A stretch of DNA of 64,000 bases from positions 29,769,777 through 29,833,776 of the forward strand of contig NC_034014.1 in NCBI RefSeq assembly GCF_000346465.2. Reading direction: 5' to 3'. A model generated the notes under the pieces. The model was not told the DNA's origin, made no database searches, and saw nothing but the letters and a program-made list of their open reading frames with translations. This DNA comes from Prunus persica (taxonomy: Eukaryota; Streptophyta; Magnoliopsida; Rosales; Rosaceae). Within the stretch, counting starts at the first letter, position 1. Each line of letters opens with the position of its first letter. Position numbers and translations under genes: made by a program. Of this stretch, positions 1 through 11,852 are shown piece after piece.

Positions 1-2700
1 GGAAGTTTTGATCCAAGTTTGATTGACCAGGCTGACCACCCTTTAAGGATGCAGTCACACCCATTTTTAATTCCACACAGACAATCATAATAACAAAGAT
101 GAAAGGCAGCGAGAGTGATTAGATAATATATTAGCCTGACCAGCTTTTGAAACACACAGCCACTAATATATGTTTGTTGTAATTCATGAGTCAAATAAGA
201 TTCAAACATTGATTTACGTATATAAAGTAATGGACTTTTTTCTTTTCTTTTCTTTCTGGTATTATAAATTACTTGTTCAATCTTCTTCTTTTTTTATTAT
301 TGAAAATGACACTTGATTGGCGCTTGGCTTCATACAATGTACCACATGCTCTATTTCATGACGGTTTTTATTACAAATTCTTCAACAATGTACCACAGGC
401 AACTTGATTAGATCATCTACAAGAAACTCTTTGGAGCGAGTCATGTATAAAAACATCCACATCACTCACTCACTCACTCACTCACTCACTCACCGTCTGT
501 TGGTTTATAAATTATAATGCCTGGTCAAAGGCTGTCTTACCCATTATTAATCATTATTAATGGAAACTAACCAGAATATATTTACTTTATTTTAAATTAA
601 ATAATTATAGGTGTGAAACAGCAAAAAGCTCGCGATCGAAAGGAAATCTTTTGCGTTCTTCTCTAACATTTCTGGAGAATTCAAATAAGCATTATGTGAG
701 TTTTATTTTATAATAATGACTAATTTTATATTATGTGACGTTTCACTATATATGCCCACGAGGGAAATGTACCAAAGACTTGAGCTAATGATATAGATGG
801 GACTTTTATTTGGTCGTCCGTTGAAGGAAAACAATTATATGAATAAATTGACCATTTTGAAACCATTCATTCATCCATCCATTTGCCTTGTTAATCTTCA
901 TGATGCACTGGGAAACTGGGGTCTTGTCTTCACCACAAAAATAAACAACTTGTCACTAAAAATGAATAACCAATAATGGTACCAACTTGAACCATTTTGA
1001 TTTATACAGGTTCATGCACTTTCCATATACCAATATACATCAAATTGAAATAATAATATATATATATAGTTATTCTTTCATTCGAATGTTCGTACGTTAT
1101 TATCGTGCAGATGTTATTGTAAACAAAAAAGAAAGAAATACATGACGTTCGCACGATAATAACCTCCGTACGTCCGTATAAGAGAATTTTTATATACACA
1201 TATATGCTTTTTTCTCTTTTTCCGAATTTTTCCCGTTTGAAGGGAATAAGAAATCGGAACTTGTTGAATTGGATAGGGACAGATGATGAGTATTAATATG
1301 GTTATTGGCTGGTGGTCCAAAATAGATGGGGCCATGGAGCTCTCAGAGTTGCTGTTGCTGCTGAGGGATCGATTGAGACATAATCCAATGCAAAGCAAAC
1401 CTTTTCCATTTGTCTAGGTCATCTAATTCCGGACTCCACAATTACTTATCACTTGTGTTAATAAAATAAGAATATTAAAATAGACAGCCTCTGCAAAGGG
1501 TATGTAGCATGCACGAACTTTGACTGGACTGAATGCACGATCTTGGTAAAGGAATTAGGAATTTAGGACTACTTCCATTACCGTCCACAAAAAGATGAGA
1601 CACTCGTGCATTATTATTATATATGCATACACATTGACTGTTAAACAAAATATATCTCCAGAGGCGGCAGGGATGGAGGCACATATAGGCCTGTAGTGAC
1701 CGTGAACTCCAAGTTCCATGAAAAAACCAATAACTTTTAAACACATGCTGCAATATCAGTTGAAATATAAAACTATAAAACTTGAAAATTACCGTACTGA
1801 CCCCTAAAAGACGAGCTATACTAGCTCCGCCATTGTCCAGAGAGATGGCTTTTTGCTTTTTATTTTTTATTTTTTATTTTATATGTGGGACTAAAAATGC
1901 TTTGGAGCTAAGACATATATATTCCCATGAACAAAGAAGGTTTGGTTTGAAACGGACTGCAGTCGATACAATCTCGTTATTTTTTTGCATTAATTAATAA
2001 TGAGAACACCCCACCCGCCCCCGCCCCCCCCTTTCTCAAACGTGGCTACTAGCTATGCGATGACGTTGTCTAAACTTGATTCACATTATATTTTGTCAAA
2101 ATTATAACCTACCTATCCAAAACTTAATATTTCAAACATACAATTGCATTTCGAGCAAATTACTGTAAAAACACGATGACCTAGTAAGTTAAAATGACTT
2201 AAAATTAGTTTAATTTAAGTTAGGTCACCGATTGATAAAGTTGGATATATCGTATATGTGAGTGTGACAAAAACGACACGACAAAAATCGTGAGCAATCT
2301 GGTCCGGTATTGAAATTAATAAACTTGCTTAAACTTGGGGTTGGGGTGGCTGGTGTAGAAACTTGCAACTTGCAAGTGGAGAAGGAGGCTCAGCCATAGC
2401 CATGAAAACCCTCAACTCAACTCAGCCCTCCTCCTCATAATAACAAACAATAATAAGCGCAACGCACAATGAAATCATCAAGCTGATGTCATAAAATAAT
2501 ATTGAATTCTCACTATACCAAAAGGAACATCTAAAAAAATTGAATTCTTACCTGAGATGGCCGCCATGTGTGTCTTTGACTCACGTGGATACTTGGCCCC
2601 GCATTTCAAATTCAACCCTCTTTCTTTCCTTTTCACCATTATTTTCATTTCTTTATTATTATACTTCAAACCCATGGGGTGGGGCCTTCCCTCCCTCCTT
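1..2700. other. Intergenic DNA upstream of the ERF gene
   Basis: No convincing gene is seen here. The stretch is AT-rich and holds a TCAC tetranucleotide run at about 462-493, short AT runs near 1060, and a C-rich tract at about 2010-2033. Several open frames below 95 codons occur on both strands but lack a recognisable protein, a splice structure or a coding look. The last few hundred bases presumably contain the promoter of the ERF gene that follows. Confidence 0.6.
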
Positions 2701-2704
2701 CCCC

Positions 2705-2711
2705 TATATAA
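2705..2711 (+). promoter_or_regulatory. TATA box of the ERF gene
   Basis: TATATAA lies 134 bases upstream of the chosen ERF start codon and is followed by a leader with several CA-rich stretches. Its position fits a plant core promoter. It also argues that an in-frame upstream ATG at 2557 lies before the transcript and is not the true start. Confidence 0.6.
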
Positions 2712-2844
2712 ACGCCTAATGCGTTCGAAATATTTTCCATCACCCCAAACCACACACGCCACTCACTCACTACTACCATATCAATTCCAATTGTTCAAAC
2801 GACACCTACAACAACAAAAATTCCATTTCCAAATTATTCAAACT

Positions 2845-3588
2845 ATGGATTCTTCATTCTTCCAAAACCCCATTTCTGAATTTTCCTTTGATTCTTCTTC
2901 TTCTTCCTTCAACTCAACTCTAGATCAATACTATTCTTCTGATCATCATCATCATCTGTCATGGTCATGGGACTTTGTTGATCACCACCATCACAGTCAA
3001 CCCTTGCCCCAGCTACCATTCAATGAGAACGACTCCGAAGAAATGCTTCTCTATGGAGTTCTTGCGGAGGCGCCCGCAGGAGGAGATCACAACAACTCAT
3101 CGGAGACAATAACTCATTCCAACAAAGATATTCACGAAGAGGTGAATTCTTCTAATTCCACTCCCGAAGAGGATCAAGAGATTTCCTACAGAGGGGTTCG
3201 GCGGCGGCCCTGGGGAAAGTTCGCGGCGGAGATAAGAGACTCCACTCGAAACGGTGTCAGAGTTTGGTTGGGGACATTTGATACGGCGGAGGAGGCAGCC
3301 TTGGCTTATGACCAAGCAGCATTTGCCATGCGGGGGTCTTTGGCTGTCCTCAACTTTCCAGCCGACGTCGTTTATCAGTCACTTGTGGAGATGGAGTATG
3401 GATTCGAAGAGGGTTCGTCTCCGGTGTTGGCCTTGAAGAGAAGGCACTCCCTCAAGAGGAAGTCGTCAATGAACAAAAAGAAGAAATTATCAGATCATCA
3501 AAAGAATGATGATGAAGATCAGTTGGTGTTGGAGGATTTAGGCGCAGACTATTTGGAGGAGCTTCTCCGCATATCTGCGATGACCTAG
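2845..3588 (+). CDS. ERF1B-like: ERF1-type AP2/ERF transcription factor (group IX)
   Basis: Single-exon gene of 247 residues. The AP2/ERF DNA-binding domain spans about residues 115-172, with [18 protein letters not shown], the WLGTF strand and the [16 protein letters not shown] helix. The Ala and Asp of the ERF subfamily (rather than DREB) point to GCC-box binding. A motif [11 protein letters not shown] about 55 residues from the start and an acidic C-terminal EDLL-like motif ([12 protein letters not shown]) are hallmarks of Arabidopsis ERF1/ERF1B, a nuclear activator acting downstream of ethylene and jasmonate in defence. The basic [11 protein letters not shown] stretch after the domain is a likely nuclear localisation signal. 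The start at 2845 was chosen because it follows the TATA box and matches the MDxxF-like start of ERF1; the frame is open back to 2557 but that part looks non-coding. His- and Ser-runs in the N-terminal part are low complexity. Confidence 0.93.
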   Translation: MDSSFFQNPISEFSFDSSSSSFNSTLDQYYSSDHHHHLSWSWDFVDHHHHSQPLPQLPFNENDSEEMLLYGVLAEAPAGGDHNNSSETITHSNKDIHEEVNSSNSTPEEDQEISYRGVRRRPWGKFAAEIRDSTRNGVRVWLGTFDTAEEAALAYDQAAFAMRGSLAVLNFPADVVYQSLVEMEYGFEEGSSPVLALKRRHSLKRKSSMNKKKKLSDHQKNDDEDQLVLEDLGADYLEELLRISAMT

Positions 3589-5540
3589 CTACAAGCTAAT
3601 AGCGCTGCGAGCCGTCCTCATAGAAATTGTCCGTTTGTGTCGGCCATGCCATTTTTGGACCTTGTTTTTTCTTTTTTGGGAAAGTAAAGTTGGATTGAGA
3701 AGGTGGAGATGACGGGCACTCGGTGATTCTTAGTTTCTTCTTAGATAAATGTTATTCACCTTTGTTTCTTTCCTTGTATAAATTTCAAGATAATTGATGA
3801 GTAAAGTAGCTTTTAATTAGTCAACTATGACAAAGAGAGAGAGTAGTTGGTGTACAGTTCTTTGCTAATTATTTTAGTCTATATTAATAATTGATTAATA
3901 GATTCAAAGTAGTTGAAAAAAAGAAGAAAAAGAAGAAGAAGAAAAGATAAGAGTGCTGTTGGACCTTGATTATGACCGTTCAAACAGTTATTAGAGTTAA
4001 CATTTGAAAAGGCTGCTGTCACAACCAATTTCAGCTACCTAAAGAATTTATCTCACAAATAATAATATAAAATAAGAGATCATATATTACAGAGAGCCAC
4101 ATTATGCATTCTTCTTCTTCATCTTCTTTCTGTTTCTTATTTTTGTTTTTTGATGTCATAGAGAGCCACAATATACAAGTCAAAATCATTTTCCAATGAA
4201 TTAGACCCATAAGCTTGTTTATCCTGTTGAAGAGTCAAAAGAGAATACAAGTTATGCCAAAACATCTTCTATCAATATATTTAATAAAAATACTAATAAT
4301 ATATGGTCGAAACCGAAAAACAATAATAAATTGAATGCATGATTGGATGGATGAGGATCTTTTGATCCTTTCTTTATTGGATCCTCTCTGAAGTATATAT
4401 AAAATAAAGGAAATAATGTTAATTTCTGCGTCTCTGGGGATCGATATTTCAAAAGCCATTAACTATGTGATGCGAGATATATAGACATATAGCATTAAAT
4501 TTAGCACGCCATTTATGTGTGGACCATTTCTCATTACTGATGGTGTTGGATGGATGAAGCGAAACAGTGACATGCATCAATCTCAGTTGAGGGAGACAGT
4601 GCTTGCTTTGTAATTTGTAGATGAGGCCAAAGCCTTGTTATTGTCGGCAAGCAGCAAGTGGGCAAAGCAACAACATTATATTCATGCATTTGATTTGATG
4701 ATATATATAGGCTAAGGCTAGGGCTACCTTCTTCTTTTTTTATATTGATTTCTTCATATGTAGTTTTAACTTTATGGAAATAGCAGGAAAGTCACTAAGA
4801 TATGCAATTTATTCATCTTTCGATTTGCATAAATTAATGTCGAAATCGCTTTTGTTGTGTTTTCTCGTTACTGTTTGGTTTTTAATATAAATGTGTATAC
4901 ATTATGAATCCAAAAATTCTTATATATATATATATGATAATAAAACCAATAGATATATACAGAATAACACCTAGACTAGACTTATATATAAAAAACACTA
5001 AAGCCAAGCAATGTGAAAACAATTTGTGAAAGTCATATTGGCAACATTAACCCAACTGTTGGTCATTTTTTCACAAACTTGGAATTAGTTCCAAATTTTT
5101 TGTAATTTTTGTCCCTATTTTTGCTTGTGAATTTTAAATGAGGTTTGCTAATAGAGTGGTGTCTTTCTACTTCTATTCTACCACTTTGGTTTTATATATC
5201 CAAGTGCTTTTGCCCCTCTTATTGTTTCTGGCCCTTTTCTGGTGGGCTTTCTAGTCCTTTTGGACTTCTTTGCCTCCAGTCCAGACACCCAATCAACCAA
5301 TCCCATTGGGTAAAATTAATGGTTTGTCACACAACGCAAGATTCAAGAATATCGAAGGAAAAACTCGAACCATCAAATTAACAACTTCTAAAGATAAAAA
5401 GTTACACTGAACTGAAATGAAGCAAACAGATGAGAGACATTGACCACTGGCTAGACAAAAATTGATCAGTTCGTGTGTAAGACTTATTCGTTTCATCTCT
5501 ACATCTACAGCACCAAAAACTGCATATACTTATATAAAAA
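3589..5540. other. Intergenic DNA between ERF and the secreted-peptide gene
   Basis: The first ~200 bases are probably the ERF 3' untranslated region. The rest is AT-rich with A/G-rich tracts near 3917-3950 and a TA run near 4921. No gene was recognised; the open frames at 4235-4459 and 5145-5381 have no family resemblance and no splice or promoter support. Confidence 0.5.
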
Positions 5541-5894
5541 TCATGGTATAGAAGAAGCTGAGGGCTTGCATGGTGGTGTTGGTGGTGGTCGCTGCAAAAG
5601 CCTAACACGGGGCTTTTCAGGTGGGGCAGGGGCTACCATATGGACGGGATTAGCGCGTCTGGGAGAAGGTGGAGCACTTCCAATTCTTCGGCCTCCTAAG
5701 TTCACAGAGAAACCAGCTGCGTTTGCAACTTGAAGCACCGTATTACCTGCATCATGGATGTCAACATGTAACGCTTGTGGCATTGCAACGTAGCTTTTGG
5801 CCATTTGACTATTTTGTGAGAGACACAGTAAGCCAACAACTAGCAATATTATCAAAAACGAGCGACAAGGAGCCATTGTTAGTTCACAGTTCAC
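5541..5894 (-). CDS. Small secreted proline-rich peptide precursor
   Basis: Intronless frame of up to 117 residues. A hydrophobic segment FLIILLVVGLLCLS just after the start looks like a secretory signal peptide, so the product is likely apoplastic. The mature part has a central region ending VNLGGRRIGSAPPSPRR and a C-terminal Pro/Arg-rich tail with PAPPEKPRVRLLQRPPPTPP. The basic-plus-SxPPSP arrangement recalls plant post-translationally modified signalling peptides, but it does not match CLE, CEP, IDA or PIP consensus closely enough for me to assign it. Two in-frame starts exist (5894 and 5876); the second, MAPCRSFLIILL, gives a more typical signal peptide. A TATA-like run at 5949-5962, read on the minus strand, sits about 60 bases upstream, supporting a real gene. 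Function unknown. Confidence 0.6.
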   Translation of the reverse strand: MNCELTMAPCRSFLIILLVVGLLCLSQNSQMAKSYVAMPQALHVDIHDAGNTVLQVANAAGFSVNLGGRRIGSAPPSPRRANPVHMVAPAPPEKPRVRLLQRPPPTPPCKPSASSIP

Positions 5895-5899
5895 GCAGA

Positions 5900-6720
5900 G
5901 TCACTTGAGCTACTTAATTATGGTTTGAGTTCTTTCTTTGTAATGCTTCAAATATATATATAAATCCGTATGTACTCATTTTGTCTGGTAATGGCAATGT
6001 AAATATTGTTATGAAAATAAAAAATTATATATTGTTGAATAAGATTATATTGACTATGTCAATTTGGTCCTTCCAAGGATACAAGTCAAGAGGAGACCCA
6101 ACTGCTGCCTAGAAAAGTTTTTATTTATTTATTTTTCATCCCATTGAATATTGTTATGAATATTTAGGATGGATTGTTTCTGTTGATTTTGTTGTGCTTT
6201 GTAAATCATAAATCATATTCAAACTCTACACGAATGGATTATAGACAAAAACCCATCCCTACTTCTTTCTACTTTGTGATGAGCAGAAGGGAAAATTAAT
6301 ATTTTATGATCATTGACTAAACCCCATCCTCATATAGACAACAAAACCCGCATCCCAATGCTTTTCAAGTAAAATATTTAGACGGCAAGAAAAAGACCAA
6401 GAACTCCTGTCCTGTTTATTTCGAGTTGCATTTTCTTTAATTAATTATTCATTATATATTCCAACGAGAAAATGTTCACGGCAAGTGAATTCAAACTTGA
6501 TCATACCTCTTGTAATATAATAATAGTGCCAATATAAAAGAAACTTTGCAAACCAACCTTTCAATGAGACTTTTGCAATATAAAATATGTTGATATTTCT
6601 CCCTTCCTTGCCTATTGAAGGACTACATGACGTTCTGTCTCTTTTATTTTTATTTTTATTTTATATTTTTACAGTTATTATGAAATATTTTATTCAATTT
6701 CGTTTTCATTCCCGATATAA
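5900..6720. other. Intergenic DNA before the palindrome/CAND1 region
   Basis: AT-rich sequence containing the minus-strand promoter region of the secreted-peptide gene at its left end. No gene or clear repeat was recognised in the remainder. Confidence 0.5.
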
Positions 6721-6750
6721 AACCAAAAATAAAAATTCAAAAAAGAACTG

Positions 6751-7086
6751 AGTATAGCCAAGCGGGTTTAGGGTAATGACCTAATAGTATTGGATTATAC
6801 TCTAAACTACTCTTATTGATAAACAAAAATCGGAAAAAAAAATTAAAAGAAAAAAGGGATCACAATATATATATATATATAAAGAGTATAGCCGATCGGC
6901 TATACTATTTATTAAAAATATATCAAAACAAAAAAAGTGCAGCCGACCGGCTATACTAGTTTTTAAAAAAATTTAAAAAATAGAGTATAGCCGCGCTGCT
7001 ATACTATTTATTAGAAAAAAACAAAAGAGGACCCGCTCAGCGATTAGGTGCCAACATATCAAAATAAGTATAGCCGAGCGGCTAAT
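6751..7086 (+). repeat. Palindrome cluster A (TATAGCCGNNCGGCTATA family)
   Basis: Five units of an 18-bp near-palindrome occur at about 6753, 6887-6904, 6938-6955, 6986-7003 and 7069-7086, with central dinucleotides AG, AT, AC, CG and AG. They are usually followed by CTATTTATTAAAAA-like AT-rich spacers. A head segment at 6774-6833 (TAATGACCTAATAGTA..., ending in ATAAACAAAAATCGG) precedes the array and recurs before clusters D and E. A spacer with CGCTCAGCGATTAGGTGCC at about 7034 resembles G-box-bearing spacers in cluster E. I do not recognise a named repeat family. Confidence 0.85.
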
Positions 7087-7192
7087 GTCTATTTTTTTGC
7101 CTTTCTTTTCTGAAGATATACATACATTTGGGAGTACTCTGTATTATTATGTACGTGTTAAGTTTCTACGACCTTAAGTGTTTTGCATTCAG

Positions 7193-8901
7193 GCATTTGC
7201 TGTCATTGCTGCTTCTCCATTGAAAATAGATCTATCATGTGTGTTGGAGAAAGTGATTGCATAGTTGACTGCATTCTTAAGGAAGGTATGGGAATTTACT
7301 TAATTTGTTGCTGAATTCATAATCCTTTTTACAAAATGTTTTATGAGAATTTTTCTTAGAATCACTCAAAGACCTATGAAATTAATCCTAATATTCTTTG
7401 CCTTTGTGGAAATCAGGCTAATCGGCCTCTAAGACAGGCAACATTGGGGACCCGGAATTCCCTAATTGTTGCTTATGGAGATAAAATTGGCTTATCTGCT
7501 TATGAAGTTATTATTGTACAACTTGCCACACTGATACGGTTTCTCTTGCTACTTCCACCAATTTTATTTTCTTCTTTTCAAATTTTTGTGTGATTGGTGG
7601 CTGGGTGGTTTAGTTTCTGAACCCTAGTGTCTATCTAATACCCATTTCCAGTGATTCGGACTTGCATATGACGGCCCTCGCCCTGGAACTCTGCTGCACC
7701 TTGATGGCAGACAGGTCAAGCCCGGTTGTTGGTTTGGCTGTTAGAAACAAACTTCTTCCGCAAGCACTAACGTTAATTAAGAGCTCATTGCTTCCGGAGC
7801 AAGCCCTTTTGGTAATTTTATCTATCTAACTGGTTGTCTTGATCTAGAAACTTTGCTTGAGAACATTCTTTGTTGGATACTGCCGGCTTTGCAAAACTTT
7901 TTTGCTTCCTTGGTGTATTCTGCAAACACAAGTTTTGATACCTTACTAGACTTTCTGCTATCAAGTGCTAAACCATCTCCCCAGTCAGGTGGGGTTGCAA
8001 AACAAGATTTGTATTCAATAGCTCAATGTGTGGTTGTCCTTTGCCTTGCTGCTGGTGATCAGCAATGTTCATCTACCGAGACATGCTAACTGAAATTCTC
8101 AAAGATGACAGCAGTACAAAATTCAGTAAGTCCCCCTCCCGAAAGAAAACAACTCAGTTAGGGTTATCTTCACAGATGACAGTGTTTTGGTTTTTGTAAG
8201 CAAATAGGGATAGACTAATTAACTTTTCACGATTTATTATTACTTGTTAATCTTAAAAAATGAAGGCAATTTAGTGGTAGGCAAACTCTCGTTATAAATT
8301 TGGGGTAGATTGATTGAATCTAGTTGATTTATTGTTTTTTATTATTATTTAACTTTTATTTGAGCCCAGTGTAATTGCTTTCTTCATATGATATAGACTA
8401 AGCAGCACCTTGCTTTGCTGTGTCTCGGGGAGATTGGAAGGAGGAAAGATCTAAGCTCCCATGACCATATAGAGAATATTGTCATTGAGTCCTTTCAATC
8501 TCCTTTTGAAGAGATCAAATCTGCAGCCTCCTACGCTCTTGGCAATATTGCTGTTGGTAACCTGCTCAAGTATTTGCATTTTATTTTGGACCAGATTGAC
8601 AGTCAACAGAAAAAACAGTATCTCTTGCTTCATTCTCCGAAGGAGGTGCATTCTTCTGAACTTTAAGAGCCTGATTTTGTTTCCTGAAATGTTTTTTCTG
8701 TTGGGTATGAGTTTATTTTCAACCATTTTTCAGGTCATAGCTATAGATAAAGCAGAGTTTCAGGATTCGAGTGTTGAGAAGAAACTTAATTTACTTTTTA
8801 ATCACTGTGAAAGCGAGGAAGAGGGTGTTCGCAATGTAGCAGCTGAGTGTGTGGGTAAAATTGCACTTATTGAACCTGCAAAACTTGTTCCTGCACTTAA
8901 G
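7193..8901 (+). pseudogene. CAND1 (fragment): Broken CAND1 gene fragment (cullin-associated NEDD8-dissociated protein)
   Basis: Six exon-like blocks at about 7193-7285, 7417-7538, 7652-7811, 7886-8125, 8397-8644 and 8734-8901 encode a stretch from the middle of CAND1, the HEAT-repeat regulator of cullin-RING ubiquitin ligases. Recognisable motifs include [79 protein letters not shown] and [15 protein letters not shown]. Introns are retained, so this is a genomic copy and not a retrocopy. Lesions: an in-frame TAG at 7262-7264, loss of the AG before the block at 7886, and a one-base frameshift near 8085 that ends the frame at TGCTAA. The N-terminal and C-terminal parts of the protein are absent. 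The fragment lies between palindrome clusters A and B. Confidence 0.88.
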
Positions 8902-8978
8902 GTATTATCTGGTCAAATGACCCTGTGCCTTCTCCATAAGATTATGAGTAAAGAGTATTTTTAACTTTTATTTTTAAG

Positions 8979-9121
8979 TATAGCCGAGTAAAGATTATTA
9001 AATTTTATTTTTAAGTATGGGCGAGCGGATATACTTAAAATAAAAATAAAAATTGTATAGCCAAACGGCTATGCTATATACTGAAAAATAAAAATAAAAA
9101 TAGTATAGCCGTACGGCTATA
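8979..9121 (+). repeat. Palindrome cluster B
   Basis: A half unit at 8979-8988 is followed by units at 9016-9033, 9057-9074 and 9104-9121, with central dinucleotides AG, AA and TA. They are separated by ATAAAAATAAAAA-type spacers rather than the TATTTATTAAAA spacer of cluster A. The cluster begins about 80 bases after the last CAND1 block ends at a preserved GT donor. Confidence 0.8.
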
Positions 9122-9412
9122 CATTTTTTTTTTCCCTGACTTCAAAGATAACCTGATTCTAACATCATTTGGCCTTTCATGAGATGAAATTGGTTCTATA
9201 TGATGAAAAATAAGATTGTTCTGTAAAAATAATAGACTAGTTTAAAGGATTGTTGTGGCTTTACTCATTAAGTAATACTAAGAGTAATTTATAAAACGTA
9301 ATAATTTTTCAATTTGATTCTAGAAGTCGACAAGAAAATTTGAATAGTGGGAAAAAAATAATGTCCAACCAAACTACATATTTAATTAATTGAGGCTTGA
9401 ACTAGCTGTTAG

Positions 9413-9705
9413 GTCTCGTTTGATGACTAGTATTGCATTGGATTGGATAACTCCTTATATTTAAAGCATAGGTTTAAGGAAAAAATGAAAAAAAAATAAA
9501 AAAATATTGACCAAGTTGAAGGTAGAAGATGGATTACTCATGAAGAAAACTTATCCCATCTAATCCCCATAAAATTGTAGAATAGCAACACTTTATAATT
9601 AATCCCTCCTAATCCCCCAAAAATGGAAAATCATTCACATCTACCTTCATTTCCTCCATCAAAATACCTTAGATCTAGCGACTTATCCAATCTAATCCTA
9701 AGTGA
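9413..9705. repeat. Possible MITE with GGATTGGATAA inverted ends
   Basis: GCATTGGATTGGATAA near 9435-9450 is matched on the opposite strand by TTATCCAATCTAATCC at 9683-9698 (13 of 16 positions pair). The left edge starts with GTCTCGTTTGATG, typical of small plant inverted-repeat elements. I could not define target duplications, so the boundaries are approximate. Confidence 0.35.
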
Positions 9706-9844
9706 GTGATCTTGAACTAGAATTGGAGGAGTTAGTAGAGGGAGGAGTTGTCATCATTGTCCTTCATTTAGGAGAGAGTGAAGAGAGAAGGGAATAAAGC
9801 GGGAGAGGGAAAGAGACTTTTATATATCGGATAACTTTAATACG

Positions 9845-10088
9845 TATAGCCGGGCGGCTATACTTAAAAATAAAAGTAAAACAATAGTATAGCTGCGCGG
9901 CTATACTACACTTAAAAATAAAAAATTAGTATAGCCATGCTGTGATACTAAATAAAAAATAAAAAAAAATAGTAAGCCGTCCGGCTACGTACTCCTTCAA
10001 TATATTATATTTCAAACGTATAGCCGTGCGGCTATACGATTTATTAAAAAAATAATAATAAAGAAAAAAACACAAGTATATAGCCGAG
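9845..10088 (+). repeat. Palindrome cluster C
   Basis: Units at 9845-9862 (centre GG), 9888-9905 (CG), 9930-9947 (degenerate), about 9972-9989 (TC) and 10019-10036 (TG), plus a half unit at 10079-10088. Spacers are AT-rich with TTAAAAATAAAA. Left and right arms keep the GCCG and CGGC cores best, while the outer TATA steps decay first. Confidence 0.8.
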
Positions 10089-10339
10089 TTAATGTATTAT
10101 TTATTAAAAAATTTATAATTTTCGCAAGTTACAACTCAAAAGTTCAGCCACTATATAATATTTTATAATAATTTATTTTAAAATTTTAATATAATTTATT
10201 TTTATTCAATCATATGTGAAAATTATGTGTGTATTATTGAAAACTTTGTAAAAAACACTTGTATTAAATATGAAAAATATGTACATACGTGTACAATACA
10301 TGTATTGTATGTTTGCTTTATAAAAGAACTTGTATTTTA

Positions 10340-10650
10340 TCGAGCCTTTACCACGTGTACAAAAAATGAAAATATTGTTGAAAAATACATACGTACTAAA
10401 TTCTTTATAATTCGACTACTAAACAAAAAAAAATACTAAATTCTGTAAATGGATAATAGAGACTGAATAATGACCTAATAGTAATGGATAATGTGATAAA
10501 CTACTCTTATCTAAAAAAACAAAAACAAAAACGAACAGCTATACTATTGATTATTAAAAAAATTTAAAAAGGACCATCGTATAGCCGTGCGGCTATACTA
10601 TATTATTCCAAAAAAAATTTATTAAAACACAGGCCTATAGCCGTACGGCC
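10340..10650 (+). repeat. Palindrome cluster D with conserved head sequence
   Basis: The head segment at 10468-10513 (TAATGACCTAATAGTAATGG...) matches the heads of clusters A and E. Upstream, CACGTGTACAAAAAATG at about 10351 and the following GTTGAAAAATACATACGTAC match the stretch at 59563-59610 before cluster E, so the shared block is at least 200 bases. Palindrome units follow: a right half at 10536-10543, a full unit at 10580-10597 (centre TG) and a damaged one at 10636-10650 (centre TA). Confidence 0.75.
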
Positions 10651-10858
10651 TCCCCAGTTTGGCATCTTAGTTTCGAGTCCATCTATTAATTATATTGGCA
10701 ATGGCATATATACATATACTGTAGGAAATAGCGAATGAAGCTTGTGTAAGTCATTAAGCAGGACATGGCATGGAAGGTGTAGATGGGCACCAAACTGTGA
10801 CGAGACTTGCAAGCATAAGGAAGAGGCGGTCCTAGGAGAGTGTGAATTTGGTATATGC

Positions 10859-11092
10859 TGTTGACGTGAGTCTCCTTATTAATCAAGGAGATTTATTTCC
10901 TTGATTAATTAAGGGATTTACTTTCTCATTTTTATTTAGTTGACAAATCTTTGTATAATTAGGAGATATTATCCTAATTGATTACTGTATCTATTTCTTT
11001 GTAAAGCACTCATGTAAACTCCTATATATACCTCCTTATGGAGAAGCATATAATCCAACCTAATACATTTAAACCATATTCATATTTTAGCA
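10859..11092 (+). repeat. Left LTR of the copia element
   Basis: 234 bp from TGTTGACG to TTTTAGCA. It contains the TATATA signal CTCCTATATATACC near 11020. It matches the right LTR at 14740-14967 with scattered substitutions and small indels, showing an insertion that is not very recent. Confidence 0.9.
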
Positions 11093-11342
11093 TGGTATCA
11101 GAGCAATTGATCATAGGTTGTCTCTAAACCCTTATCTCAAATTTCTTATATTCAAATTCAAAACCCTAAATCAAATTCCTCATAATTTTCCCCAAATCCA
11201 AATCCCTCAAATCTAAAGTCCTCAAATCCTCTTATCCAAATTCCTAAACATATACCCTCAAATCTTATACACATACACCTCTTAAATCCAATTCCTACAT
11301 CAAATTCCTCATCTTTTCATATCACATCTTACTTCCGCTACG

Positions 11343-11852
11343 ATGTTAGGAACCCCTACGATTCTCCATCTTATTGTAGACTCACAGAAGCATGCGGTCA
11401 ATCCTGCTGACCCGGCTACCCTGACTCCTGCTTCTATCACCACCACCAAAAGTTCTACTTTTCATACGTCCTCTAAAAACTCCGCATGGATTATCCACTC
11501 GTGCGCTACGGATCACATGACATTTGATCCTGGTAAACTTATTAATCGCAAATCATACACTCCGTCGATGGTGTCTAATGCTAATGGTACCCTCTCCCCT
11601 GTGGTTGGGAAGAGTTCTCTATCTCTCTCTACTTCTCTACATCCGGATTCTGTATTACTTGTTCCATCTTTGGAACATAACCTGTTATCTGTTGCACAAC
11701 TTACTACTACTTTGGGGTGTATTGTAACATTTTGGGGGAATCATTGTGTTTTTCAAGACATCCTCAGAGGAACAACAATTGGTCGTGGTACTCGACGGGT
11801 TAAATTCTATTACTTGGAATGGGCACCGGATAGTAAGGTCATGGGTGGTTAA
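11343..11852 (+). pseudogene. Copia protease/GAG-pre-integrase relic
   Basis: An open frame of 169 residues covering the protease region. The usual WIIDSGATDHM site reads WIIHSCATDHM, so the catalytic aspartate and the following glycine are both lost. The later LLSVAQL motif is preserved. The frame ends soon after the protease, and the zinc-knuckle/GAG-pre-integrase part (HKHLGHASFGYL) continues in another frame from about 11905. Confidence 0.8.

Noticed and set aside
2557..2844. N-terminal extension of the ERF frame
   Set aside because: The open frame runs through the TATA box and leader; family members start near the MDSSFF position.
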